Assembly: GCA_902795785.1 (NCBI GenBank)
Contig: CADBMK010000077.1
Coordinates: 1-9,367, forward strand
DNA from: an uncultured Bacteroidia bacterium
Lineage (GTDB): Bacteria > Bacteroidota > Bacteroidia > Bacteroidales > UBA932
Length of the DNA: 9,367 bases
Direction of reading: 5' to 3'
The position numbers and the translations under genes were made by a program. Positions 1-6,181 of this stretch are shown piece by piece. The notes below the pieces were generated by a model. That model searched no databases. It saw only the letters and a program-made list of their open reading frames with translations, and was not told the origin of the DNA. Numbering within the stretch: the stretch's first letter is position 1; every line of letters starts with the position of its first letter.

Positions 1-1451
1 TCCACATCTCCGTCGGTAAGAACCGCCACAATGTTCATGCTCTTGCCAGCAGCCTTAGATACGCAGGTGCAGTAAAGCAGATACATTCCGCTCAGGGCTG
101 CCACATCCACCTGCTTGCCCATATCCGCGATATTGACGCAGAGGTCAAGGCATCTCTGGTCTATGTAAAGATTTCCGCACTGGAACACGGCCTTCACGTC
201 TCCCTTGTAGCTGTTATAGAAGTCGGAGAAGGTCACATAATTCTTAAGGAGTTTGTAGAAGTCACGGACATAGTGTGTAAGCTTGTCCACCGCGTCTATT
301 GAAGCTGACTCAGCTTCAAGGGCCTTGTCTTTGGCAATAAGGTCGAGTATGTCGGCCTTTCTGTTTCCCTTAAGGATTTCATTGACGGCATCTATGCCAA
401 GGCTTTCAACAGCGCCTCCCTTTTTGGCTGCTTTCCACGAAGCGTACGCTGAAAGCTTTTCTGCGGCCGCATTCCACTCCGCTTCCGTAATGGTCTTCTT
501 TTCAGGGAACTCCTTATCCAGAACCAATGACTTGAATAACTTGAACCTGGAGTCCCAGGCAGGGTTGATACCGCCGTCAAGAGGAAGCAGGCATTCTGAA
601 TTAACCCTGGCTATAGGATATGTTTCAATCTCAGCGCTTGCGGCGAGATTGGTTGAGCTTATCGCTTCGATTGACGCAACCGGGACGTCAAGGACAGCCG
701 CGGTATCTGAATCGAATGCAGCCAGCTTGCACCTCATAAAATGATCAGCGACCTTGTCTTTCAGGGCCTCGAAAGCGGTCAGCGCCGCATCTGTATCTTC
801 ACCGTAAGTCAAAACGGCCGCCTCGTCAGCCTTGCACCCGGCCTGCCAGGCAGCATAATCGGCACAGGCGGCATAGAATGCCTCAACCTGATCGGCATCG
901 ATGCCGGCGGCTCCGCTGCGGTCAACGCACGAACCAATTGTATCAATTACATTCTGGATAATCCCCCTGAGGGTCTCATCGTCTGAAGATTCAACGGTAA
1001 TGATTCCGTCTCCATTGAAACGTGTCTTGGCAAAAATAGCCACGGTATCACTGGAATCGGCTACAGAAATCTCTTCCTGTCCATCCTTTCCAAGGTTGGC
1101 GAGAATCTGCCTGGCCGAAGAAAGAAGCCTTGCTCCTTCCTCATTGTTGGAATCGATACAGGATACAGGTATGGAATCCACTCCACCAAGAAGGATGTCC
1201 GGGTCGTTCAATACGCCCGTAAGCCATTTTGCGGCAGCGACAACCTCGTTGACCCTGATTTTTCCGTCCTTGTCAGTATCAAGGAAATCGAGTGTTCTCC
1301 TGTCAATGTCCAAACCTGCCGTCGGGCAACTCAGAACTGTCCAGAGCTTCTGGTCAAGTTCATCAAGATGAGCGATATCGTTTCCCGAAGAAACTACCAC
1401 ACGGGTTCCGCCTCCGATGGTGCTGAACCTCCATTTGTATTTTTCTGCCAT
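1..1451 (-). CDS. EF-hand domain protein of unknown function, 3' end outside the window
   Basis: The minus-strand frame is open from the ATG at 1451 to position 1, giving about 483 residues with no stop, so the C-terminus is missing. The protein starts MAEKYKWRFS with no signal peptide or evident membrane segment, so I infer it is cytoplasmic. A canonical EF-hand calcium loop lies at residues 58-69 (D58, D60, D62, G63, I65, E69; DNA 1245-1280). A weaker loop-like stretch, FNGDGII, is near residues 145-151, and a degenerate one (DRSGAAGID) near 177-185. The rest is Ala/Asp/Glu/Lys-rich and looks helical. The start lies 4 nt after the nitroreductase stop, suggesting one transcript and coupled translation. 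From memory, long EF-hand proteins of this kind occur in Bacteroidales without an assigned role. I do not assign a function. The gene call is firm; the calcium binding is predicted only. Confidence 0.85.
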   Translation of the reverse strand, partial: MAEKYKWRFSTIGGGTRVVVSSGNDIAHLDELDQKLWTVLSCPTAGLDIDRRTLDFLDTDKDGKIRVNEVVAAAKWLTGVLNDPDILLGGVDSIPVSCIDSNNEEGARLLSSARQILANLGKDGQEEISVADSSDTVAIFAKTRFNGDGIITVESSDDETLRGIIQNVIDTIGSCVDRSGAAGIDADQVEAFYAACADYAAWQAGCKADEAAVLTYGEDTDAALTAFEALKDKVADHFMRCKLAAFDSDTAAVLDVPVASIEAISSTNLAASAEIETYPIARVNSECLLPLDGGINPAWDSRFKLFKSLVLDKEFPEKKTITEAEWNAAAEKLSAYASWKAAKKGGAVESLGIDAVNEILKGNRKADILDLIAKDKALEAESASIDAVDKLTHYVRDFYKLLKNYVTFSDFYNSYKGDVKAVFQCGNLYIDQRCLDLCVNIADMGKQVDVAALSGMYLLYCTCVSKAAGKSMNIVAVLTDGDV

Positions 1452-1455
1452 ATGA

Positions 1456-2100
1456 TCAGTGTATTAACAAATCTTCAAGTTTTACTTTAGGTATGTAATG
1501 TATTCCTTCTTTGCGATAATAAGTATGGTCATCACCTTCACTGATTTGGAGAAGCTGGAATTTCTCTATGCCCTTGCCGATGGCAAGAACTGCCAGCGGT
1601 TCATTTTCAAGCATGATGGCGTCCTTTAGTTTCTCCTTGTTGAAGGCCATTATAACGAGTCCGTTAAGGCCCATTTCGACAGCCTTCAGAAGCATGCTCT
1701 GGAGGGAGATTCCAAGGTCCACGTCAACTATCCTGTCTTCTTCCTTCCCTTTCTGCAGGCAGGCAACGATGAAGGCTTCAGGTTCCGTTCCTGGAAGAGG
1801 CAGCGTAATATCCTTCAATGCTGATCCCATCCTGACACAGCCTACTACCTTTTCCGCCTCCACACCTTTGGTGACAAGACGGAACCTCAGTACCTGCTGA
1901 TTCCTTCCCGATGCGATCTGGGTATTGACCCTTACGATTTTCTCAAGTTCATCCACACGGACGACATGCTCCTTCAGATAACCTCGTGTGGAACGGTTCT
2001 TGATTAGCAATGTATCCAGAGAAGGATTCGTCCTTTTAACGACGACCTTCTTCGAGTTCTTGAACTCCTCGTATTTCTTTTCAAGATAATTATCGGCCAT
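1456..2100 (-). CDS. Nitroreductase family protein (FMN-dependent oxidoreductase fold)
   Basis: A 214-residue protein of the nitroreductase superfamily, whose members are usually FMN-binding, NAD(P)H-dependent homodimers reducing nitro compounds, quinones or flavins. Seen here: the N-terminal flavin-phosphate-type motif NRSTRGY (residues 35-41), a conserved VNTQIASGRNQQVLRF block (58-73), PLPGTEPEAF (101-110), the central DVDLGISLQSMLLKAVEMG helix (126-144), and a GDDHTYYRKEG...PKVKLEDLLI tail (189-213) typical of Bacteroidales members. The frame is open upstream to 2214, but I choose the ATG at 2100: the upstream extension crosses the TATATTTG box at 2120-2127 and overlaps the divergent glycosyltransferase, and MADNYLEKKYEEF resembles the family N-terminus. 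Substrate cannot be told from sequence. It is the first gene of a two-gene unit with the EF-hand protein. Confidence 0.88.
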   Translation of the reverse strand: MADNYLEKKYEEFKNSKKVVVKRTNPSLDTLLIKNRSTRGYLKEHVVRVDELEKIVRVNTQIASGRNQQVLRFRLVTKGVEAEKVVGCVRMGSALKDITLPLPGTEPEAFIVACLQKGKEEDRIVDVDLGISLQSMLLKAVEMGLNGLVIMAFNKEKLKDAIMLENEPLAVLAIGKGIEKFQLLQISEGDDHTYYRKEGIHYIPKVKLEDLLIH

Positions 2101-2119
2101 GGAACATGTGGTTTGTACA

Positions 2120-2127
2120 CAAATATA
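2120..2127 (-). promoter_or_regulatory. Predicted Bacteroidetes -7 box for the nitroreductase unit
   Basis: Read on the minus strand this is TATATTTG, a match to the Bacteroidetes -7 consensus TAnnTTTG. Transcription would begin about 5-8 nt downstream, leaving a leader of roughly 10-15 nt before the ATG at 2100. No good TTTG -33 element is visible at the expected distance. Confidence 0.5.
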
Positions 2128-2138
2128 ACGATTTTGAG

Positions 2139-2146
2139 TATCTTTG
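2139..2146 (+). promoter_or_regulatory. Predicted Bacteroidetes -7 box for the glycosyltransferase
   Basis: TATCTTTG matches TAnnTTTG exactly. A TTTG at 2112-2115 is 23 nt upstream, slightly longer than the usual spacing near 19-21, so the -33 assignment is weak. The leader would be about 30 nt. The element interleaves with the minus-strand box at 2120-2127. Confidence 0.5.
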
Positions 2147-2182
2147 CGTCTCGAAATCTGAAGAAATAAATTAGAGTTTATA

Positions 2183-3271
2183 ATGATAGTATTTGACGCT
2201 GAGCCACTTCGCAAGCCATATATGGGCTTTTACACATTTGTAAGCAAGCTGGGAGAAGCTCTTGCACAGGAGGCTCGCAACCGTGGGGTGAAAATGGGGT
2301 TTTACGTCCCTGAAGACAAGGTGGGCGTATTCGGAGATGATATGGAGTATTTCATCTTCCACAAAGGCGATAAAACAGGACTGGTTTTCCCTGAAAACGT
2401 AACCCTGTTTCACAGCAGCCGTCAGCGTTCTCACTATGTTCCACGGAAATCCGATTCCCTGAAAGTCCTGACCACCGTACACGACCTGAACTATCTGTAC
2501 TCAAAAGAATGGTGGAAGCACTTAAAGTATCATCTCTTCTACCAGCGTTCCCTGAACAAGGCGGACCGTCTGGTTGCTATATCCGAATTTGCGAAGAATG
2601 ATACAATCGCCCATCTTAACCTTAAGGGCAAGAAAATCGACGTTATATACAACGGAGTCTGTGAACAGGAAACTCCTTCAAAGCCGGAGTTCATCCCACG
2701 TCACAAATACCTGTATTCGGTAGCCACTGTCCTTCCAAAAAAGAATTTCCACGTTCTGCCGTGCCTCCTCGTAGGAAACAACTATGACCTTGTCCTTTCA
2801 GGCAAGAATGACAGGAAGTCCTATATCAAAAAGATAATGAAAGAGGCAGAGAAATACGGAGTTCAGGACAGAATCTTCATTCCAGGTCCATGTTCCGAAT
2901 CAGAAAAGACATGGTATATCCAGAACTGCGAAGCCTTCCTCTTCCCTTCCATAAGCGAAGGGTTCGGAATGCCGCCAATGGAGGCGATGCTGTTCGGAAA
3001 GCCGGTATTCCTGAGCAACCACACCTGCCTTCCGGAAATAGCAGGCCAGAGCGCCTGGTATTTCGACCATGATTTTAACAGGGAAAAGATGCAGGAGGAG
3101 TTCCGAAAAGGAATGCTCGAGTACACCCGTGCAAACGAAAACGGCGCCGACCCAGACAATCCGAAAAACAAGGCCGGCATAATCGCAAGGGCCAAATCTT
3201 TCGATTGGGCAGACGCCGCAAAGCAGTATTTCGATATTTACTCGGAAATTACCGGAGGAAATCTCCGGTAA
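2183..3271 (+). CDS. Glycosyltransferase, GT4-like / family 1 (GT-B fold)
   Basis: A 362-residue cytosolic protein of the retaining GT-B group (Pfam Glycos_transf_1), which moves a sugar from a nucleotide sugar to a glycan or lipid acceptor. The N-terminal domain (about 1-170) carries LTTVHDLNYLY (96-106), KADRLVAISEF (126-136) and VIYNGV (154-159). The C-terminal nucleotide-sugar domain (about 175-345) has VATVLPKKNFH (180-190) and the EX7E motif E259-GFGMPPM-E267, followed by FGKPVFLSN and LPEIAG. There is no signal peptide or membrane segment. The ATG at 2183 suits the start MIVFDAEPL. It stands alone on its strand, divergent from the nitroreductase and convergent with the pyrophosphatase, so context does not name its product. 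Cell-surface glycan assembly is the usual role of such enzymes. Donor and acceptor are unknown. Confidence 0.9.
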   Translation: MIVFDAEPLRKPYMGFYTFVSKLGEALAQEARNRGVKMGFYVPEDKVGVFGDDMEYFIFHKGDKTGLVFPENVTLFHSSRQRSHYVPRKSDSLKVLTTVHDLNYLYSKEWWKHLKYHLFYQRSLNKADRLVAISEFAKNDTIAHLNLKGKKIDVIYNGVCEQETPSKPEFIPRHKYLYSVATVLPKKNFHVLPCLLVGNNYDLVLSGKNDRKSYIKKIMKEAEKYGVQDRIFIPGPCSESEKTWYIQNCEAFLFPSISEGFGMPPMEAMLFGKPVFLSNHTCLPEIAGQSAWYFDHDFNREKMQEEFRKGMLEYTRANENGADPDNPKNKAGIIARAKSFDWADAAKQYFDIYSEITGGNLR

Positions 3272-3272
3272 T
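3248..3272. terminator. Perfect 10-bp hairpin at the convergent gene junction, likely shared 3' end
   Basis: ATTACCGGAG (3248-3257), loop GAAAT, CTCCGGTAAT (3263-3272): ten perfect pairs with a 5-nt loop. It includes the last codons and TAA stop of the glycosyltransferase and ends 2 nt before the last base of the pyrophosphatase stop codon on the other strand. There is no T-tract on either side, so it is not a classical intrinsic terminator. It could serve as a 3'-end stabiliser or a non-canonical bidirectional terminator. Confidence 0.55.
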
Positions 3273-3274
3273 CA

Positions 3275-3898
3275 TCACAGGGACTTGATATAGTCCTTGT
3301 AATCTTCCATCGACCTTAAGATCACATTCTTGGCCTCGGCGGCGCCGTACATGCCAACGAAGACCATTCTTTTCATCGTTTCACCAGGAATATCCTTGTA
3401 TGTGGTGAAATAATGAATAAGTCTGCGTACGATATCCTTAGGGAGCTGCTCAATGTCCGTGTAATTTGAATAGACGGAATCGTCCTTTAATACGGCGATG
3501 ATCTTGTCGTCCGCCTGGTTATTGTCCAGCAGACGCAGACCTCCGATAGGATGGCACTTTACGAGAATATCTCCGTGTGTCACATCCTTTTCCGTAAGGA
3601 CACACACGTCAAGCGGATCGTGGTCACCCTCTATGTCATAACGGGCAAGAAGATTGTTGCTGAGCTCGGCCATCTTTGGACCGCAAATCGTTCTTGGAAG
3701 AAAGCCATAAAGGCTTGGAACGATGTTGGAGAACTTCTGAGGCCTGTCAAGTGACAGATAACCGGACTCTTTGTCCACTTCGTATTTTACAGTATCAGTA
3801 GGTACTATTTCAATGAATGCCCTCACCTCATCGGGGCAATCAGGTCCCAGGTCTATTCCATGCCAGGGATGAGCCTTATGCGTTTGCTCTATATCCAT
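3275..3898 (-). CDS. ppa: Inorganic pyrophosphatase (soluble, family I)
   Basis: A 207-residue cytosolic enzyme hydrolysing pyrophosphate to two phosphates, which pulls biosynthetic reactions forward. Family I features seen: VKYEVDKESGYLSLDR (37-52) with the active-site K38, E40 and K43; PSLYGFLPRT (61-70); the metal-binding signature D92-H-D94-PL-D97; and DNNQADDK (125-132), matching the conserved D...D.K cluster. The second signature residue is His, whereas the PROSITE pattern as I recall it allows S/G/D/N there; the three aspartates are kept, so activity should remain. The frame extends to an ATG at 3922, but that codon lies inside the predicted -7 box (3920-3927), so I take the ATG at 3898 (MDIEQTHKAHPWHG). 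Monocistronic, convergent with the glycosyltransferase. Confidence 0.93.
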   Translation of the reverse strand: MDIEQTHKAHPWHGIDLGPDCPDEVRAFIEIVPTDTVKYEVDKESGYLSLDRPQKFSNIVPSLYGFLPRTICGPKMAELSNNLLARYDIEGDHDPLDVCVLTEKDVTHGDILVKCHPIGGLRLLDNNQADDKIIAVLKDDSVYSNYTDIEQLPKDIVRRLIHYFTTYKDIPGETMKRMVFVGMYGAAEAKNVILRSMEDYKDYIKSL

Positions 3899-3919
3899 AT
3901 AAATCTTTTTATTTCGATA

Positions 3920-3927
3920 CAAATCTA
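3920..3927 (-). promoter_or_regulatory. Predicted -7 box for the pyrophosphatase gene
   Basis: On the minus strand this reads TAGATTTG, matching TAnnTTTG. A start site 5-8 nt downstream would give a leader of about 15 nt to the ATG at 3898 and would exclude the upstream in-frame ATG at 3922. No well-spaced -33 TTTG is seen. Confidence 0.5.
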
Positions 3928-3950
3928 ACCAAAAAAGAGCAAAAATTCCT

Positions 3951-3958
3951 TATCTTGC
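3951..3958 (+). promoter_or_regulatory. Imperfect -7-like box ahead of the GH18 lipoprotein
   Basis: TATCTTGC is one base off the common TATCTTTG form. It would leave a leader of about 45-50 nt rich in A and C before the ATG at 4012. No -33 TTTG was found, so this may be a weak or activator-dependent promoter. Confidence 0.3.
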
Positions 3959-4011
3959 ATGAGTATTTACAATACATAAACCCTATCCAACACTAAAACA
4001 TCTTTCAAAAA

Positions 4012-5382
4012 ATGAAGCTAAACTTTATTTATGCTTTCTGCATTTTGATTGGGGCATCCCTTATGTGCGCCTCTTGCTCGAAGGATGACAACGAGAAAGC
4101 CCCGGAGGAGGAAGATTCCCTGGTCATCACCGCTTCAGCGATGAATTTCCCAAACACCGGAGGAACTAACACCTTTTATGTTACCTCCAACACCACGTGG
4201 TACGCCAAAGCGCTTAACGGTTACATCGTAAAGGTTTCCCCTTCCAGCGGAGAAGCCGGTATTTCAATGGCCGTGACCGTGACTGCAGAGGAAAACCCGA
4301 CCGAAGCCGACAGGGAGACTACGGTTACCGTAACGGCAGGTACTAAAAGCCAGAGCTTCAAGGTCACCATCGCCGGAAAACCGGAAGAAGTCCTTGACCC
4401 ACAATACGCCAGGGACAATAATGAGTTCCATTATATCACCTACATGCCTGACTATCAGGACATCAGCGCCGTTCCCGATTCCATCCTGTCAAAAGTGGAT
4501 TTCGTAAACTTTGCATTTGCGACCATAAACTCCACTTTCACGGTTTCGGTCAATGAAACAGCGCTTTCAAAGGTAAACAACAGATGCAAGAAACTCGGCG
4601 TGAAGGTTCTGCTCTGCTTCGGCGGAACGGCATCACTCTACAAGGAGATGGTATCAAGCCGGGCGAACAGGAAAATCTTCATCAATTCCGTCATGGCCAT
4701 TGTTGACAAGTACAATCTTGACGGAGTTGACAACGACTGGGAGTACCCGGCCGAAAGCGACGGATCCGGAGCCGGCAACGTCCTTCTCATGCAGGAATTC
4801 AGCAACATCCTCCACAAACCGGAATCATACAAATACCTCACAATGGCCATCAACTCCGGAAAATACAGCGGAAAATACAGGAACGCCATTTCCTATCACC
4901 CTGAACTCTGGAAGACCGTAGACTGGTTCCACGTTATGACCTACGATGATTTCGCAAACCAGAACTACCCTGACATCACTGACAGGAATCATTCCACCCT
5001 CGAATTCATGAAGGTCTCATACGAGTTCTATGTAACCACGACGGGAATAAGCGCCAAGAAATACCTCGGAGGCATTGCCTGCTACGGACGTCCTTCAGGA
5101 ATCACCCAGAGCGGAACGGTGCTTACATACAAAAGGATTATTGAACTTGGAGGAGACCCTGACGCCGACGAAGCCCTGGTGACCTCGTCAAAATACAATG
5201 ACGGAAAAACCGAATACAAAGTATTCTACAACGGAAGAAAGACGGCAAAGGCCAAGGTGGACTACATGCTCGATAAAAACACGGGAGGATATTTCTTCTG
5301 GGAGCTCGGCCAGGACAGGGTTGACACCTGTTCCCTGGTCAGGACATCATATCTGGAAATGATGGAAAAGACCCATAACTGA
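4012..5382 (+). CDS. Surface lipoprotein with BACON domain and GH18 chitinase-like catalytic domain
   Basis: A 456-residue secreted glycoside hydrolase. The N-terminus is a lipoprotein signal peptide ending at Cys22 (MCAS-C). The following SKDDNE resembles the Bacteroidetes lipoprotein export signal (K then two acidic residues), so display on the outer cell surface is likely. Residues about 38-121 form a BACON-like beta-sandwich (W63, the VSPSSGEAG turn, VTVTAEEN, TTVTVTAG), often linked to glycan or mucin contact in this phylum. Residues about 138-445 are the GH18 barrel: the DxxDxDxE motif is D237-GV-D240-N-D242-W-E244 with E244 as acid/base; MTYD is at 309-312 and a late-barrel Trp at 430. 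GH18 enzymes cut beta-1,4 bonds next to GlcNAc. The DWEYP form favours chitinase or chitin-oligosaccharide action over an endo-beta-N-acetylglucosaminidase, but that is not settled. It stands alone on its strand with its own terminator; no SusC/D genes adjoin. Confidence 0.9.
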   Translation: MKLNFIYAFCILIGASLMCASCSKDDNEKAPEEEDSLVITASAMNFPNTGGTNTFYVTSNTTWYAKALNGYIVKVSPSSGEAGISMAVTVTAEENPTEADRETTVTVTAGTKSQSFKVTIAGKPEEVLDPQYARDNNEFHYITYMPDYQDISAVPDSILSKVDFVNFAFATINSTFTVSVNETALSKVNNRCKKLGVKVLLCFGGTASLYKEMVSSRANRKIFINSVMAIVDKYNLDGVDNDWEYPAESDGSGAGNVLLMQEFSNILHKPESYKYLTMAINSGKYSGKYRNAISYHPELWKTVDWFHVMTYDDFANQNYPDITDRNHSTLEFMKVSYEFYVTTTGISAKKYLGGIACYGRPSGITQSGTVLTYKRIIELGGDPDADEALVTSSKYNDGKTEYKVFYNGRKTAKAKVDYMLDKNTGGYFFWELGQDRVDTCSLVRTSYLEMMEKTHN

Positions 5383-5395
5383 AAGTAATATAACG

Positions 5396-5430
5396 AAAAA
5401 GACCTCGAAAAATTTTCGAGGTCTTTTTTT
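5396..5430. terminator. Bidirectional intrinsic terminator between the GH18 gene and tRNA-Glu
   Basis: GACCTCGAAA and TTTCGAGGTC pair almost without a loop, extended by an A-run at 5396-5400 and a T-run at 5424-5430. On the plus strand the T-run terminates the GH18 transcript; on the minus strand the complement of the A-run gives a U-tract ending the tRNA transcript. The last base of the tRNA CCA coincides with the final T of the plus-strand T-run. Confidence 0.88.
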
Positions 5431-5504
5431 GGTACTGGGTAGGAGAATCGAACTCCTATTACAAGATTGAGAATCTTGGGTACTAACCGTTATACGAACC
5501 CAGC
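5430..5504 (-). tRNA. tRNA-Glu, anticodon CTC
   Basis: A complete cloverleaf reads on the minus strand. The acceptor stem GCTGGGT/ACCCAGT has one G-U pair. The D-arm has a 3-bp stem (GTA/TAC) with GG in the loop, as in Glu tRNAs. The anticodon stem is CAAGA/TCTTG with loop TTCTCAA, placing the anticodon CTC at 5469-5471 (reads GAG). The variable region is 4 nt, and the T-arm is AGGAG-TTCGATT-CTCCT. The discriminator base is A and CCA appears to be encoded at 5432-5430. It is transcribed alone from a strong promoter into the shared terminator. Confidence 0.94.
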
Positions 5505-5528
5505 ATGTATGTTTCCCGAACGGGATTG

Positions 5529-5559
5529 CAAAGATAGACAAAGAATTTGAATCTGCAAA
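5529..5559 (-). promoter_or_regulatory. Consensus Bacteroidetes promoter of the tRNA-Glu gene
   Basis: On the minus strand: TTTG (5559-5556), a 19-nt spacer, then TATCTTTG (5536-5529). This is a complete -33/-7 promoter for the primary Bacteroidetes sigma factor, the best in the window. The -7 box ends 24 nt before the mature tRNA 5' end. A CCCG-AA-CGGG palindrome at 5514-5523 lies at the expected start site or in the 5' leader. Confidence 0.85.
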
Positions 5560-5584
5560 CTTTATCGGGCATTTTTCAGCAATT

Positions 5585-6151
5585 TTATTTCACCAATTTC
5601 ATATAGGCCTCCTTCTTTTTTTCAATGGAAAGCGGGTAAGCCCTTGATGTTGAAGGCATCCGGTACCAGCGGACTTCCCTTGAGCCTATCCGTACATCAT
5701 AATACTCAGAAGGGGCCGGAACCTCAGTCATTCCAAGAATTGACGCAAGTTCTTCAGAAGCCTTGCCTCCCGTAGTCACTACGGTGTGACATAAAGGGAG
5801 CTTTTGCAGCAGAGCACAGATATCGGCCGGCTCGAGGATTTCCAGGAAATTGTCACTGGCGTTGTCCTTTCTGCGAAGGACCCTGGCCGCCGTGTCGTAG
5901 AATGCATATCCGGCCTTCCTGCAGAAAGCCACGATCTTTTCCCTGTCAAAAGACTTGCTACCGTCCTTCTACTCGAAATACGTCCTGTCGGAAAAATGTA
6001 TCAGGCCCTGTATCCTCCAAAAGTCGTTTATCCAGTTGGGATAGAAGAATTCCATTGACCAGCGGGCCCTCGGCGGAGGAAAACTGCCAAGGAACAGGAT
6101 GGTTGCATTCTCCGGAAGAAACGGAGGAAGAGGATGTGATTCGATTGTCAT
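5585..6151 (-). pseudogene. Uracil-DNA glycosylase superfamily protein interrupted by an in-frame TAG
   Basis: The reading frame from the ATG at 6151 to the TAA at 5585 is 188 codons and stays in one frame, but codon 61 is TAG (5971-5969). Both halves belong to one family. The N-terminal half has LFLGSFPPPRARW (19-31) and FFYPNWINDFWRI (35-47). The C-terminal half has RRKDNASDNFLEI (92-104), VVTTGGKAS (123-131) and MPSTSRAYP (164-172), matching the UDG-superfamily active-site and DNA-contact motifs. Intact members excise uracil or mismatched bases in base-excision repair. Residues after the stop (KDGSKSFDREKIVAF) continue without any indel, so this is a single nonsense change, readthrough, or a base-call error. 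Restart at the GTG at 5932 would lack the first motif and should be inactive. Sequence on both sides of the stop still looks conserved, so the lesion is recent if real. Confidence 0.8.
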
Positions 6152-6160
6152 ACGCTCTTG

Positions 6161-6168
6161 CAAAAATA
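6161..6168 (-). promoter_or_regulatory. Possible -7 box for the UDG-family gene
   Basis: On the minus strand this is TATTTTTG (TAnnTTTG). The ATG at 6151 begins only 9 nt past its end, so the transcript would be nearly leaderless. No TTTG -33 is visible. The region is AT-rich, so a chance match is possible. Confidence 0.3.
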
Positions 6169-6173
6169 ATGAA

Positions 6174-6181
6174 TATATTTG
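6174..6181 (+). promoter_or_regulatory. Possible -7 box directly in front of glycerate kinase
   Basis: TATATTTG matches TAnnTTTG and ends 3 nt before the ATG at 6185, so transcription would begin at or next to the start codon. No -33 element at proper spacing. With a divergent gene upstream, some promoter must lie here or inside that gene. Confidence 0.3.

Noticed and set aside
283..1371. Plus-strand open frames opposite the EF-hand gene (283-744, 741-986, 901-1371)
   Set aside because: They lie antisense to a continuous minus-strand frame of about 483 codons with a clear EF-hand motif. Their translations are Ser/Leu/Ala-rich with no family motif, as expected from a shadow frame.
2101..2214. 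N-terminal extension of the nitroreductase to 2214
   Set aside because: It would cross the predicted -7 box and overlap the divergent glycosyltransferase. The extra residues show no family similarity, and the ATG at 2100 gives a normal N-terminus.
3963..3975. Short inverted repeat GTATT-TAC-AATAC upstream of the GH18 gene, a possible operator
   Set aside because: Only 5 bp in AT-rich DNA with a 3-nt gap; this is expected by chance and has no second copy.
5430..5504. The nearby tRNA as an amber suppressor for the TAG in the UDG-family gene
   Set aside because: The anticodon is CTC, which reads GAG. Decoding TAG would need CTA, so this tRNA cannot explain readthrough.
5585..5968. Frameshift or programmed recoding splitting the UDG-family gene into two genes
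   Set aside because: The two parts share one frame and are contiguous across the TAG, so there is no frame change. I see no slippery sequence or obvious downstream hairpin.
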